Shown one piece after another: positions 1-7,178 of a stretch of 9,941 bases of DNA. Each line of letters opens with the position of its first letter. Within the stretch, counting starts at the first letter, position 1. The position numbers were made by a program, and so were the translations under genes. The DNA comes from Betaproteobacteria bacterium. Lineage in GTDB: Bacteria; Pseudomonadota; Gammaproteobacteria; Burkholderiales; Burkholderiaceae. Location: positions 1-9,941 of the forward strand of contig JAGWXN010000112.1 in the NCBI GenBank assembly GCA_018969885.1, read 5' to 3'. The notes below the pieces were generated by a model. That model saw only the letters and a list, made by a program, of their open reading frames with translations. It was not told where the DNA came from and did not search any database.

Positions 1-84
1 CGCGAACATGGCAAGCAGCCGCGGCACGCCTTCCAGCGTCCCACGTAACGTGTCGACATCCACCTTGAGTGCAATCCGAGCCAT
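1..84 (-). CDS. arnD: ArnD, undecaprenyl-phosphate-linked 4-formamido-L-arabinose deformylase (N-terminal fragment)
   Basis: The first 28 codons of a minus-strand gene that runs off the left edge of the window. The visible protein begins MARIALKVDVDTLRGTLEGV and continues into PRLLAMFA. This matches the start of the ArnD family (a K/R-V/I-DVDT-RGT-EGVPRLL pattern as in the E. coli protein). ArnD is a NodB-type polysaccharide deacetylase-fold enzyme at the cytoplasmic membrane. It removes the formyl group from undecaprenyl-phosphate-4-formamido-arabinose, giving the Ara4N donor that is then flipped outward. The DVD at residues 9-11 corresponds to the conserved aspartates at the start of the NodB fold. 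The ATG start lies 24 bases after the ArnA dehydrogenase stop codon, so it is very likely the same transcript. No strong Shine-Dalgarno sequence is visible in that gap. The identification rests on the N-terminus only, but the match and the operon position agree. Confidence 0.88.
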   Translation of the reverse strand, partial: MARIALKVDVDTLRGTLEGVPRLLAMFA

Positions 85-108
85 GACAGCAAGCCCCGCG
101 CGAGCCCC

Positions 109-1161
109 TCAGCTCGCCTTGTCGAGCAGTGCCCGCGCCTCGACCACCTTGCTCCGGTAGTACTCGAAGATGCGGCGAAGCGAATCCTCCATCGCCACCT
201 TGGGCGCCCAGCCGAGTGCTGCCATGGTGTCATCGATTCGCGGCCGACGGGTCTGCACATCCTGATAACCCGCACCGTAAAAGCTTCCCGAGGAGGTATC
301 CACCAGCGTGGTGCGCCGGGCCCATTCGGCGTATTCGGGATAGTCGGCTGCGATCTTCAACATCATCTCAGCGAGCTCGCGCACCGAATAGTCATTGTCG
401 GGATTGCCCACGTTGAAGATGCGGCCACTGGCAGCGCCTGCCTCGTTGGCGATGATCCGCATGAGCGCATCCACCCCGTCTGACACATCGGCAAACGCGC
501 GCCGTTGCGCGCCGCCGTCGACCAGCTGAATCGGCTCGCCCCGAACGATCTGGCCCAGAAACTGCGTGACCACGCGCGAGCTCCCCTCCTTGCTCTCAAA
601 GAGCGAATCCAGCCCCGGACCGATCCAATTGAACGGCCGAAAAAGCGTGTACGTGAGGCCCTGCTCCTGGCCGTAGGCATGAATGACCCGATCCATCAGC
701 TGCTTGCTGCAGGCATAAATCCAGCGCGGCTTGTTGATCGGGCCATAGACCAGGTTTGAGCGCTCGGCGTCGAACTCGCTGTCGGTGCTCATGCCATACA
801 CCTCGGAGGTGGAGGGGAACACCAGGTGCTTCCGGTATTTGACCGCGGCGCGAACAATCGGAAGATTGGCCTCGAAATCGAGTTCGAACACACGCAGCGG
901 CTCACGCACATAGGTAGCCGGCGTGGCAATCGCCACCAGCGGCAGGATCACATCACACTTGCGAACGTGATATTCAATCCACTCCCGGTTGATCGTGATG
1001 TCGCCCTCAAAGAAATGCATGCGGGGATGGCTCACCAGATCACCCAGACGGTGGTCCGACATGTCCATGCCATACACATGCCAGTCGGTGCCGGACAGAA
1101 TGCGCTCGGTCAGGTGATGGCCGATGAAGCCGTTGACGCCAAGGATCAGAACTTTTTTCAT
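109..1161 (-). CDS. arnA: ArnA C-terminal-type protein: UDP-glucuronate decarboxylase/dehydrogenase as a separate gene
   Basis: A 350-residue extended short-chain dehydrogenase/reductase that corresponds to the C-terminal half of E. coli ArnA. It uses NAD+ to oxidise UDP-glucuronate at C4 and decarboxylate it to UDP-4-keto-arabinose (UDP-Ara4O) in the cytoplasm. Visible motifs are the nucleotide-binding GVNGFIG at residues 8-14, the STSEVYGM block with S119 and E120 (matching the catalytic S433/E434 of E. coli ArnA), the Y149-x3-K153 dyad in PRWIYACSKQ, RPFNWIGP around 175-182, and QDVQTRRP around 300-307, where R305 aligns with catalytic R619. All key residues are present. The frame stays open upstream to 1377, but homology begins exactly at MKKVLILG, and that ATG forms an ATGA overlap with the stop of the formyltransferase gene. 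That overlap fixes the start. In enterobacteria this domain is fused behind the formyltransferase; here it is an independent polypeptide. Confidence 0.95.
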   Translation of the reverse strand: MKKVLILGVNGFIGHHLTERILSGTDWHVYGMDMSDHRLGDLVSHPRMHFFEGDITINREWIEYHVRKCDVILPLVAIATPATYVREPLRVFELDFEANLPIVRAAVKYRKHLVFPSTSEVYGMSTDSEFDAERSNLVYGPINKPRWIYACSKQLMDRVIHAYGQEQGLTYTLFRPFNWIGPGLDSLFESKEGSSRVVTQFLGQIVRGEPIQLVDGGAQRRAFADVSDGVDALMRIIANEAGAASGRIFNVGNPDNDYSVRELAEMMLKIAADYPEYAEWARRTTLVDTSSGSFYGAGYQDVQTRRPRIDDTMAALGWAPKVAMEDSLRRIFEYYRSKVVEARALLDKAS

Positions 1162-2078
1162 GGGGGAGGTCCGGAAAGGTTGAGCCAGGCAGCAAGCGTG
1201 GCAGCGTCCACGCTGCGCCCGCCCTCGAACAACGCGCGAATGTCGATCAGGCCGCCGTCGCCGCACACGCCCACCATGCAACCCTCGTCGACCGCAAGGC
1301 CTGGTGCGGCCGCAGGCCGGGATAGCGGCGCCGTGCGACGCCGTGCTTCGGCCACGATCAGGCGGCGGCCCGCACACTCGGTGAACGCACCCGGATAGGG
1401 CGGGGCCACCGCACGAATCAGGTTGTAGACATCGGCCGCAGACTGTGTCCAGTCGATACGGCCGTCTTCCGGCTTACGACCACCGAAATAACTGCCCTGA
1501 GACAGATCATTGGGTTGCTCGGGCGCGCATCCGGCCGCAATCGCGGGCAGACTTCGCCACAGCACCAATTCGGCCGCCACGCAGACCTTGTCAAATACCT
1601 GACGCGCCGTGTCATCGGGCAGAATCGGTACCGCACACTGATCGACGATGGTGCCCGCATCGGGCTTGGCCACCATGCGGTGGAGGGTCGCGCCGGTTTC
1701 GGTCGCCCCTTTGAGCACCGCCCAGTTGGTGGGCGCACGGCCGCGAAACTGAGGCAAGAGCGACCCGTGCATATTGAAGGCACCCAGCCGCGCAGACTCG
1801 AGCATCGAAGTCGGCAGCATCGAGCGGAAATAAAAGGAAAAGATCACCTCGGGTGCGGCAGCCGCCACCTGCGCAGCAAGCGCCTGCGCATCCAGATCTT
1901 CGGCATACACCACCGGCAACCCCAGCTCGACCGCCGTATCGGCCACGCGCGAAAACCAGAGCGTCTCGCCCGGGTGATCGCGATGGGTGACCACCAGCGC
2001 CACCTCGGCACCGCCCGCATGCAGCACGCGCAGACACCGGTCACCAACATTCGAATAAGCAAATACGACCGCTCTCAC
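1158..2078 (-). CDS. arnA: ArnA N-terminal-type protein: UDP-Ara4N formyltransferase as a separate gene
   Basis: A 306-residue methionyl-tRNA-formyltransferase-fold protein, equal in extent to the N-terminal domain (about 304 residues) of E. coli ArnA. It uses N10-formyltetrahydrofolate to formylate the 4-amino group of UDP-Ara4N, giving UDP-Ara4FN, the substrate of ArnC. The catalytic triad N102, H104 and D140 is present at the same residue numbers as in E. coli ArnA, within FNMHGSLLPQFRGRAP (101-116) and VAKPDAGTI (136-144). A C-terminal barrel-like region follows from about residue 200. The start codon is GTG and overlaps the stop of arnC as GTGA. The stop overlaps the ATG of the dehydrogenase gene. 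The fragment ends where the E. coli interdomain linker would begin, so this is a clean domain split and not a frameshift: the downstream gene has its own start and is in a different frame. Confidence 0.95.
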   Translation of the reverse strand: MRAVVFAYSNVGDRCLRVLHAGGAEVALVVTHRDHPGETLWFSRVADTAVELGLPVVYAEDLDAQALAAQVAAAAPEVIFSFYFRSMLPTSMLESARLGAFNMHGSLLPQFRGRAPTNWAVLKGATETGATLHRMVAKPDAGTIVDQCAVPILPDDTARQVFDKVCVAAELVLWRSLPAIAAGCAPEQPNDLSQGSYFGGRKPEDGRIDWTQSAADVYNLIRAVAPPYPGAFTECAGRRLIVAEARRRTAPLSRPAAAPGLAVDEGCMVGVCGDGGLIDIRALFEGGRSVDAATLAAWLNLSGPPP

Positions 2079-3054
2079 CCGCGCGCCCCTTGCTCGGGCC
2101 TTGCCGCGGCGACCTCGGCGCGTGGCGCCTCAAGCACCGCGCTCACGCGATAACGCGGCCGCCTTCTCACCTCCTGCTGAATGCGGCCCACGTATTCGCC
2201 CATCAGGCCGATTCCGAAGAGCACGATTCCGATAAAGAAAAACTGGAGCGCAAACAGCGTGAACACGCCCTCCACCTCGGCGCCCAACATGAAGCGACGC
2301 ACCAGGAGGAGCGCGAAGAGCCCGCCCGCGCCCAGCGACAACACAATGCCCGCGAGCGAGAACCACTGCAGCGGTACGATCGAAAAGCCCGTCATCAGAT
2401 CAAAGTTGAGCCGCACGAGCTTATAGAGCGAATACTTCGACTCGCCCGCAAACCGCTCCTCATGGCTCACCACAATTTCGGTGGGCCGCGCGGCAAAGGT
2501 ATAGGCGAGCGCTGGCACGAAGGTGTTGACCTCCTGGCAGGCATTCAGGGTGTCGACCAGGGCGCGGTCATAGGCACGCAGCATGCACCCCTGATCGGTC
2601 ATCTCGATGCGGGTGATGCGCTCTCGCAGACCATTCATCGCGCGTGAGGCAATTCGTCGAAAGGCGCTGTCCTCGCGCTGGCGCCGGATGGTGCCCACGT
2701 AATCATGACCGGCGCGAATCTCTGCCACCAGCCGCGGAATCTCCTCGGGCGGATTCTGCAGGTCGGCATCGAGCGTGATCGCGATCTGCCCGCGCACATG
2801 CTCGAACCCCGCCATGATCGCCATGTGCTGGCCGAAGTTGCCGTTAAAGAGCACCACGCGGGTGACATCGGGCCGGGCGCGAAACTGCTCGGCCAGAAGC
2901 TGCGCCGAGGCATCGCGGCTGCCATCGTTGACGAACACCACCTCATAGGACTCGCCGGTGGCATCGAGCGCGGCATAGAGCCGCTCAAAAAGCCGCGGCA
3001 GCACTCGCTCCTCGTTGTAGACCGGAATGATGACCGAGATTTCAGGCGTGCGAC

Positions 3055-3058
<4 letters not shown>
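2075..3058 (-). CDS. arnC: ArnC, undecaprenyl-phosphate 4-deoxy-4-formamido-L-arabinose transferase
   Basis: A 327-residue GT-A fold family 2 glycosyltransferase with a C-terminal membrane anchor, close to the usual ArnC length (322 in E. coli). It moves Ara4FN from UDP to undecaprenyl phosphate on the cytoplasmic face of the inner membrane. The N-terminus carries SVIIPVYNEE (8-17), then VNDGSRD (43-49), the metal-binding DAD at 97-99 in TLDADLQNPPEEIP, the acceptor-side TDQGCMLRAY (154-163), and ERFAGESKYS (201-210), the R-x-x-G-x-SKYS signature shared with ArnC/GtrB/DPM-type transferases. Two hydrophobic segments (about 226-256 and 264-290) form the membrane region, followed by the conserved GEYVGRIQQEVRRRPRY and a short basic tail. 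The start ATG overlaps the arnB stop (ATGA), and the stop overlaps the formyltransferase GTG. All expected motifs are intact. Confidence 0.95.
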
Positions 3059-4206
<1,148 letters not shown>

Positions 4207-4210
4207 GAGA

Positions 4211-4582
4211 TCAGCTTCGGGAAATGAGCCAGACGCCCGCCAGGATCAGGACGATACCGCCCCAGCGCGTCGCGTTCAGCACCTCGCCAAACAGCCACCA
4301 CGCGAGCACCGCATTCACAACATAACCGAGCGACAGGAGAGGATAGGCTACCGACACATCCACCCGCGACAAGCCGATGATCCAAACCCCCACGCTCACC
4401 ACATAGCAGGTGAGCCCGGCGAGGATGGGCCACTGCGAGATCACGCGCCAGAACACAGCCGGCAGCTCGGCGAGGCCCGGGCTCAGCGCTCCGAGCGGCG
4501 CCACGCCCGCCTTAAGCAGCAGTTGCGCACCGGCGTTCAGCATGACGCCGGTCAGGATGAGCAGAAACGTGTTCAGGGTCAT
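4211..4582 (-). CDS. arnE: ArnE-like small membrane protein, probable Ara4N-phosphoundecaprenol flippase subunit
   Basis: A 123-residue four-helix protein of the small multidrug resistance/EamA superfamily. Hydrophobic segments lie at about 3-25, 50-70, 77-98 and 105-121. In E. coli, ArnE and ArnF together are proposed to flip undecaprenyl-phosphate-Ara4N to the periplasm. The second half here (VSVAYPLLSLGYVVN and ATRWGGIVLILAG) resembles ArnE (V-x-I-AYPMLSL and the RHW-x-GV segment) more than ArnF. No second subunit gene is present in the operon as seen; both intervening junctions are too tight to hold one. The chosen ATG forms ATGA with the arnT stop, and hydrophobic homologous sequence starts right there. 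The frame extends upstream to 4756, but that part lies inside arnT and looks out of frame. Function is inferred from family and context. Confidence 0.88.
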   Translation of the reverse strand: MTLNTFLLILTGVMLNAGAQLLLKAGVAPLGALSPGLAELPAVFWRVISQWPILAGLTCYVVSVGVWIIGLSRVDVSVAYPLLSLGYVVNAVLAWWLFGEVLNATRWGGIVLILAGVWLISRS

Positions 4583-6282
4583 GGTGCGGTGCGCGCAGCA
4601 AAGTTGGCGACGACCACGCGTCGGGTGTCGCGCGCCACCTCGGTCATCGGCAGACCCTGCGCGCGCAGTTGATCGAAGGTGACAGGCGCCATGATGGCCA
4701 GCGCACGGGGCCCATGCTGCCAGCGATCGACAAACTGCGCCAGTGACGGCAGCCACCGCTCGGGTTCCTGCCGGACGCCAAAAGCGAGCTCATCCGCATA
4801 TTCAACCATCGTGAGCCGATGCCCGAGGTAAAACGGCAGCGTGTGATCGAGCCGGCGCACGCCATAAAGTGGCATGTCGGGCGCGAGCACCGCGCGCACC
4901 GCAGGCACCAGCGCCACCCCCGAGGCACTCCGCCCCACGGTGTCGTGTCCCACGATGCCCAGCGTCGTGGCGACGAGCCAGCCCATCGCATACACACCCA
5001 CGGCGACTGGGCGCTGCCCGCGCCGCGCAAGCCCAAGCGACACCCCCGTGGCGCCCAACACCGCCGCGGCCGCCACCGCGAGCCAGCCCGCATACTGGGC
5101 GAAAAGCGGCTGTGGGGTGATGTCCGAGCCCAGGCGCCCGACCAACGGCGTGGCCGCCGCGAGCGCCACCGCCACCGCCAGCATCCCCCACAGGTGACGT
5201 ACCAGGCTGCGGTCAGTGAGTCGTTCAAGCGCGAGCGCCCCCAGCACGGCGAGCGCCGGCATCACCGGCAGGATGTAACCGGGAAGCTTGGAGCCGGAGG
5301 CGCTGAAGAAAACGAAGATCGCAACGACCCAGGCGGCAAGCAGCCGCTCGGGCTGAAAGACCGAGGTCGCGCGCGGCGCCTCACGCACGCACGCCACGAG
5401 CCCCCGCCAGAGGCCAGACCAAGGGAGAAATCCCGCCACCATCAGCGGAATGAAGAACCACCACGGCTCATGGCGCTGATGCACCGTCGAGGTGTAGCGC
5501 TGAAAGTGTTCATGAATGAAGAAGAAGTGTGCGAACTCTGGATTGCGCGCAGTCACCAGCGCAAACCACGGCACTGTCACCCCGGCAAACACCACGAGCC
5601 CCAGGCCGATGTGCATGCGCGTCCAGAGCGCCCAGTCCCGGCTCCAGAGCGTGTAGACAACCAGCACCAGGCCAGGCAGGACCAGGCCCATCAAGCCCTT
5701 GGTGAGAACGGCAACGCCCATGGCCGCCCACACCGCAAGCATCCAGCGGCGGCGCGATACGGCGCCCGCCTGCGGGTGCTGAGCGATGAGAAAGCAGCCA
5801 AGCGCCACGGTCAGCGCTGCCGACACGCCAATATCGAGCGAGTTGAAGTGCGAGCCGAGGTTCCAGAGCGGCATGGCAAGCAGCACCCAGCCGGCCGCCA
5901 CACCCACCCCGCGCCCCCACCAGCGAATAGCCGCCGCCATCATGATGGCGATGGCAAGCAGGCCGCTCACCGCCCCCCAGAGCCGCGCCTGCCAGGCACC
6001 GACGCCGAAGACCTCAAAGGCCAGCGCACTCATCCAGAGATGGAAAGGCGGTTTTTCAAAGTACTTGAGGCCGTTATAGCGGATCGTGACCCAGTCTCCG
6101 CTTGCCGCCATCTCGCGCGCGATCTGCGCATAGCGGCCCTCATCAGACGGCATGAGTTCGCGCATGTCCAGCGTTCCCAGCCAGAGCACGAAGACGAGAA
6201 ACACCGCTACTGCCGCGAGCAGGCTGATACCGGGTTGGGGGCGCGCGCCCCCGGCCGTCACGTTGGGAGGACGCGGGTTCAC
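4579..6282 (-). CDS. arnT: ArnT, lipid A 4-amino-4-deoxy-L-arabinose transferase
   Basis: A polytopic GT83 (GT-C fold) glycosyltransferase of the inner membrane. It transfers Ara4N from undecaprenyl phosphate to lipid A phosphates in the periplasm. Numbered from the longest possible start (GTG at 6339, 586 residues), motifs are PSDEGRYAQI with D66, YFEKPPFHLW with E95/K96, SLDI with D169, and FFFIHEHFQRY with H276. These sit at a constant +11 offset from D55, E84, K85, D158 and H265 as I recall them for Cupriavidus ArnT. About 12-13 membrane helices run to about residue 465, followed by a soluble periplasmic domain. Start choice is uncertain. I use the GTG at 6282 (567 residues) because codons between 6339 and 6283 (TCT, GAT, CGA, GAA, AGT, ACT, CAT) are unlike the GC-rich codon use that follows and show no homology. 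Neither start has a good Shine-Dalgarno sequence. The stop overlaps the flippase ATG. First gene of the operon as seen. Confidence 0.93.
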   Translation of the reverse strand: MNPRPPNVTAGGARPQPGISLLAAVAVFLVFVLWLGTLDMRELMPSDEGRYAQIAREMAASGDWVTIRYNGLKYFEKPPFHLWMSALAFEVFGVGAWQARLWGAVSGLLAIAIMMAAAIRWWGRGVGVAAGWVLLAMPLWNLGSHFNSLDIGVSAALTVALGCFLIAQHPQAGAVSRRRWMLAVWAAMGVAVLTKGLMGLVLPGLVLVVYTLWSRDWALWTRMHIGLGLVVFAGVTVPWFALVTARNPEFAHFFFIHEHFQRYTSTVHQRHEPWWFFIPLMVAGFLPWSGLWRGLVACVREAPRATSVFQPERLLAAWVVAIFVFFSASGSKLPGYILPVMPALAVLGALALERLTDRSLVRHLWGMLAVAVALAAATPLVGRLGSDITPQPLFAQYAGWLAVAAAAVLGATGVSLGLARRGQRPVAVGVYAMGWLVATTLGIVGHDTVGRSASGVALVPAVRAVLAPDMPLYGVRRLDHTLPFYLGHRLTMVEYADELAFGVRQEPERWLPSLAQFVDRWQHGPRALAIMAPVTFDQLRAQGLPMTEVARDTRRVVVANFAARTAP

Positions 6283-6363
6283 CGGCCGCCCGCCATGCAA
6301 AGTCCTTCGGACACTGCTTTCATCTCGATCAGACGCCACCCTGGTTGCTGCTTGTCACGCGTC

Positions 6364-6369
6364 GGTCAA
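6364..6369 (-). promoter_or_regulatory. Possible -35 element (TTGACC) for the arn operon
   Basis: On the minus strand TTGACC (reverse complement of ggtcaa) lies one base outside the left arm of the inverted repeat. The hexamer 17 bases downstream (6341-6346, AACCAG) is a poor -10. If the promoter is real, transcription would begin near or inside the GTG at 6339, which would favour the GTG at 6282 as the arnT start. No PmrA-box-like pair of TTAA-containing half sites is visible in this interval. Confidence 0.2.
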
Positions 6370-6370
6370 C

Positions 6371-6434
6371 GCGCGAGCCGCGAGGATACCAATGCCGAGC
6401 GCGCCGGGGGCCTCGCGATCCTCGCGGCTCGCGC
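6371..6434. repeat. Perfect 17-bp inverted repeat with 30-base spacer in the divergent arnT/glyoxalase control region
   Basis: The left arm is gcgcgagccgcgaggat (6371-6387) and the right arm at 6418-6434 is its exact reverse complement, with a 30-base spacer. Pairing stops at both ends of both arms. Each arm holds two tandem copies of the hexamer CGCGAG/CTCGCG with a 7-base period (6372-6377, 6379-6384; 6421-6426, 6428-6433). A fifth copy, CTCGCG, lies in the spacer at 6412-6417. The arm centres are 47 bp apart. The repeat lies between two divergent genes with promoter-like hexamers immediately outside each arm, so an operator for a dimeric regulator is the simplest reading. A long hairpin in a leader transcript is the alternative. 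The symmetry is a direct observation; the role is inference. Confidence 0.85.
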
Positions 6435-6440
6435 CATAAT
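6435..6440 (+). promoter_or_regulatory. Possible -10 element (CATAAT) of the glyoxalase-like gene
   Basis: CATAAT is one mismatch from TATAAT and directly abuts the right arm of the inverted repeat. Its end lies 6 bases before the ATG at 6447, so transcription from it would begin at about the start codon and give a leaderless mRNA. No -35 like TTGACA is visible at the expected distance (about 6412-6417 is CTCGCG). This is weak evidence: the element may depend on an activator bound at the repeat, or be chance. Confidence 0.3.
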
Positions 6441-6446
6441 GGCCGG

Positions 6447-7178
6447 ATGGACACGCGCCTTGATCATCTGGTGGTGCTGGCCGCCTCGCTTGAAGACGGT
6501 GAGCGCTGGTGTGAACGCGTGCTGGGGGTTCGCCCTGGCACGGGCGGCCGGCATACGCTCATGGGCACGCACAATCGGCTGCTGCGGATCGCCTCGCCCG
6601 CTTATCCCGATGCTTATCTGGAGATCATCGCGATCGAACCCGGTGCGGTTCCTACCCGGGCAGTTGGCAAGCGGCGCTGGTTCGACATGGACGATCCCCG
6701 CCTCGCGCAGCAGGTCGCCGAGTCAGGTCCCAGGCTGATTCACTGGGTGGCGCGCACCGACGACATCGACGCTGCCTGCCAGCGCTGGCTCGCGCTGGGC
6801 CTGGATCGAGGACCGCCCCTGGCCGCCGAGCGGATGTCGCCCCAGGGTCTCCTATCCTGGCGGATCACCGTTCGCGACGACGGCGCCCGGCTTCTTGACG
6901 GCTGCCTGCCCACACTGATCGAATGGGCCTCGCCCCACCCTGGCGCCACCCTGCCTGAGACGGGGGTCGCGCTGATCGGGCTTCGCATCCAGCACCCCGA
7001 GCCGCCGTTGCTGCACGCCGCCTGGCTGGCGGCCGGCCTCACCGGTGCGTCGATTGAATCCGGCCGCGCACGGATCGAGGCCTTATTTCAGACGCCGAAC
7101 GGACTGGTGGTGATCTCAAGCCTCGCGCCGGCCCCCTTTCAAAAGCCCGCGACCGCACCGTCCGAGCGCGGATCGTAG
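6447..7178 (+). CDS. Glyoxalase-like (VOC superfamily) domain protein
   Basis: A 243-residue cytoplasmic protein of the glyoxalase-like type (similar to the Glyoxalase_3 group of the vicinal oxygen chelate fold). The first VOC module is clear: LDHLVVLAASLEDGERW (5-21) with H7, then GGRHTLMGTHNRLLRI (33-48) and AYLEIIAIEP (56-65) with E59, the usual metal-ligand and core-strand positions. A second module includes RLIHWVARTDDIDAA (96-110) with H99 and later strands DGARLLDGCLPTLIEW and GVALIGLRIQHP. The real substrate cannot be told from sequence; VOC proteins include lyases, dioxygenases and isomerases. The ATG at 6447 is chosen because homology starts there. The frame stays open to 6345, but that stretch covers the inverted repeat and is arginine-rich. 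No good Shine-Dalgarno sequence is present. It is transcribed divergently from the arn operon and its 3' end overlaps the GGT-family gene by 40 bp. Confidence 0.85.
   Translation: MDTRLDHLVVLAASLEDGERWCERVLGVRPGTGGRHTLMGTHNRLLRIASPAYPDAYLEIIAIEPGAVPTRAVGKRRWFDMDDPRLAQQVAESGPRLIHWVARTDDIDAACQRWLALGLDRGPPLAAERMSPQGLLSWRITVRDDGARLLDGCLPTLIEWASPHPGATLPETGVALIGLRIQHPEPPLLHAAWLAAGLTGASIESGRARIEALFQTPNGLVVISSLAPAPFQKPATAPSERGS

Noticed and set aside
1162..1377. 72-codon N-terminal extension of the ArnA dehydrogenase frame
   Set aside because: The extra residues are Arg/Cys-rich and out of frame inside the formyltransferase gene. SDR homology starts exactly at the ATG of the ATGA overlap.
6340..6446. 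PmrA box or other known two-component regulator site upstream of arnT
   Set aside because: I looked for paired TTAA-containing half sites on both strands and found none in this GC-rich interval.
4819..6738. Very long plus-strand open frame (639 codons) antisense to arnT
   Set aside because: It is rich in Arg, His and Pro, has no domain pattern, and lies opposite a convincing ArnT with catalytic motifs. Long antisense frames are expected in GC-rich DNA where the opposite strand's third positions exclude stop codons.
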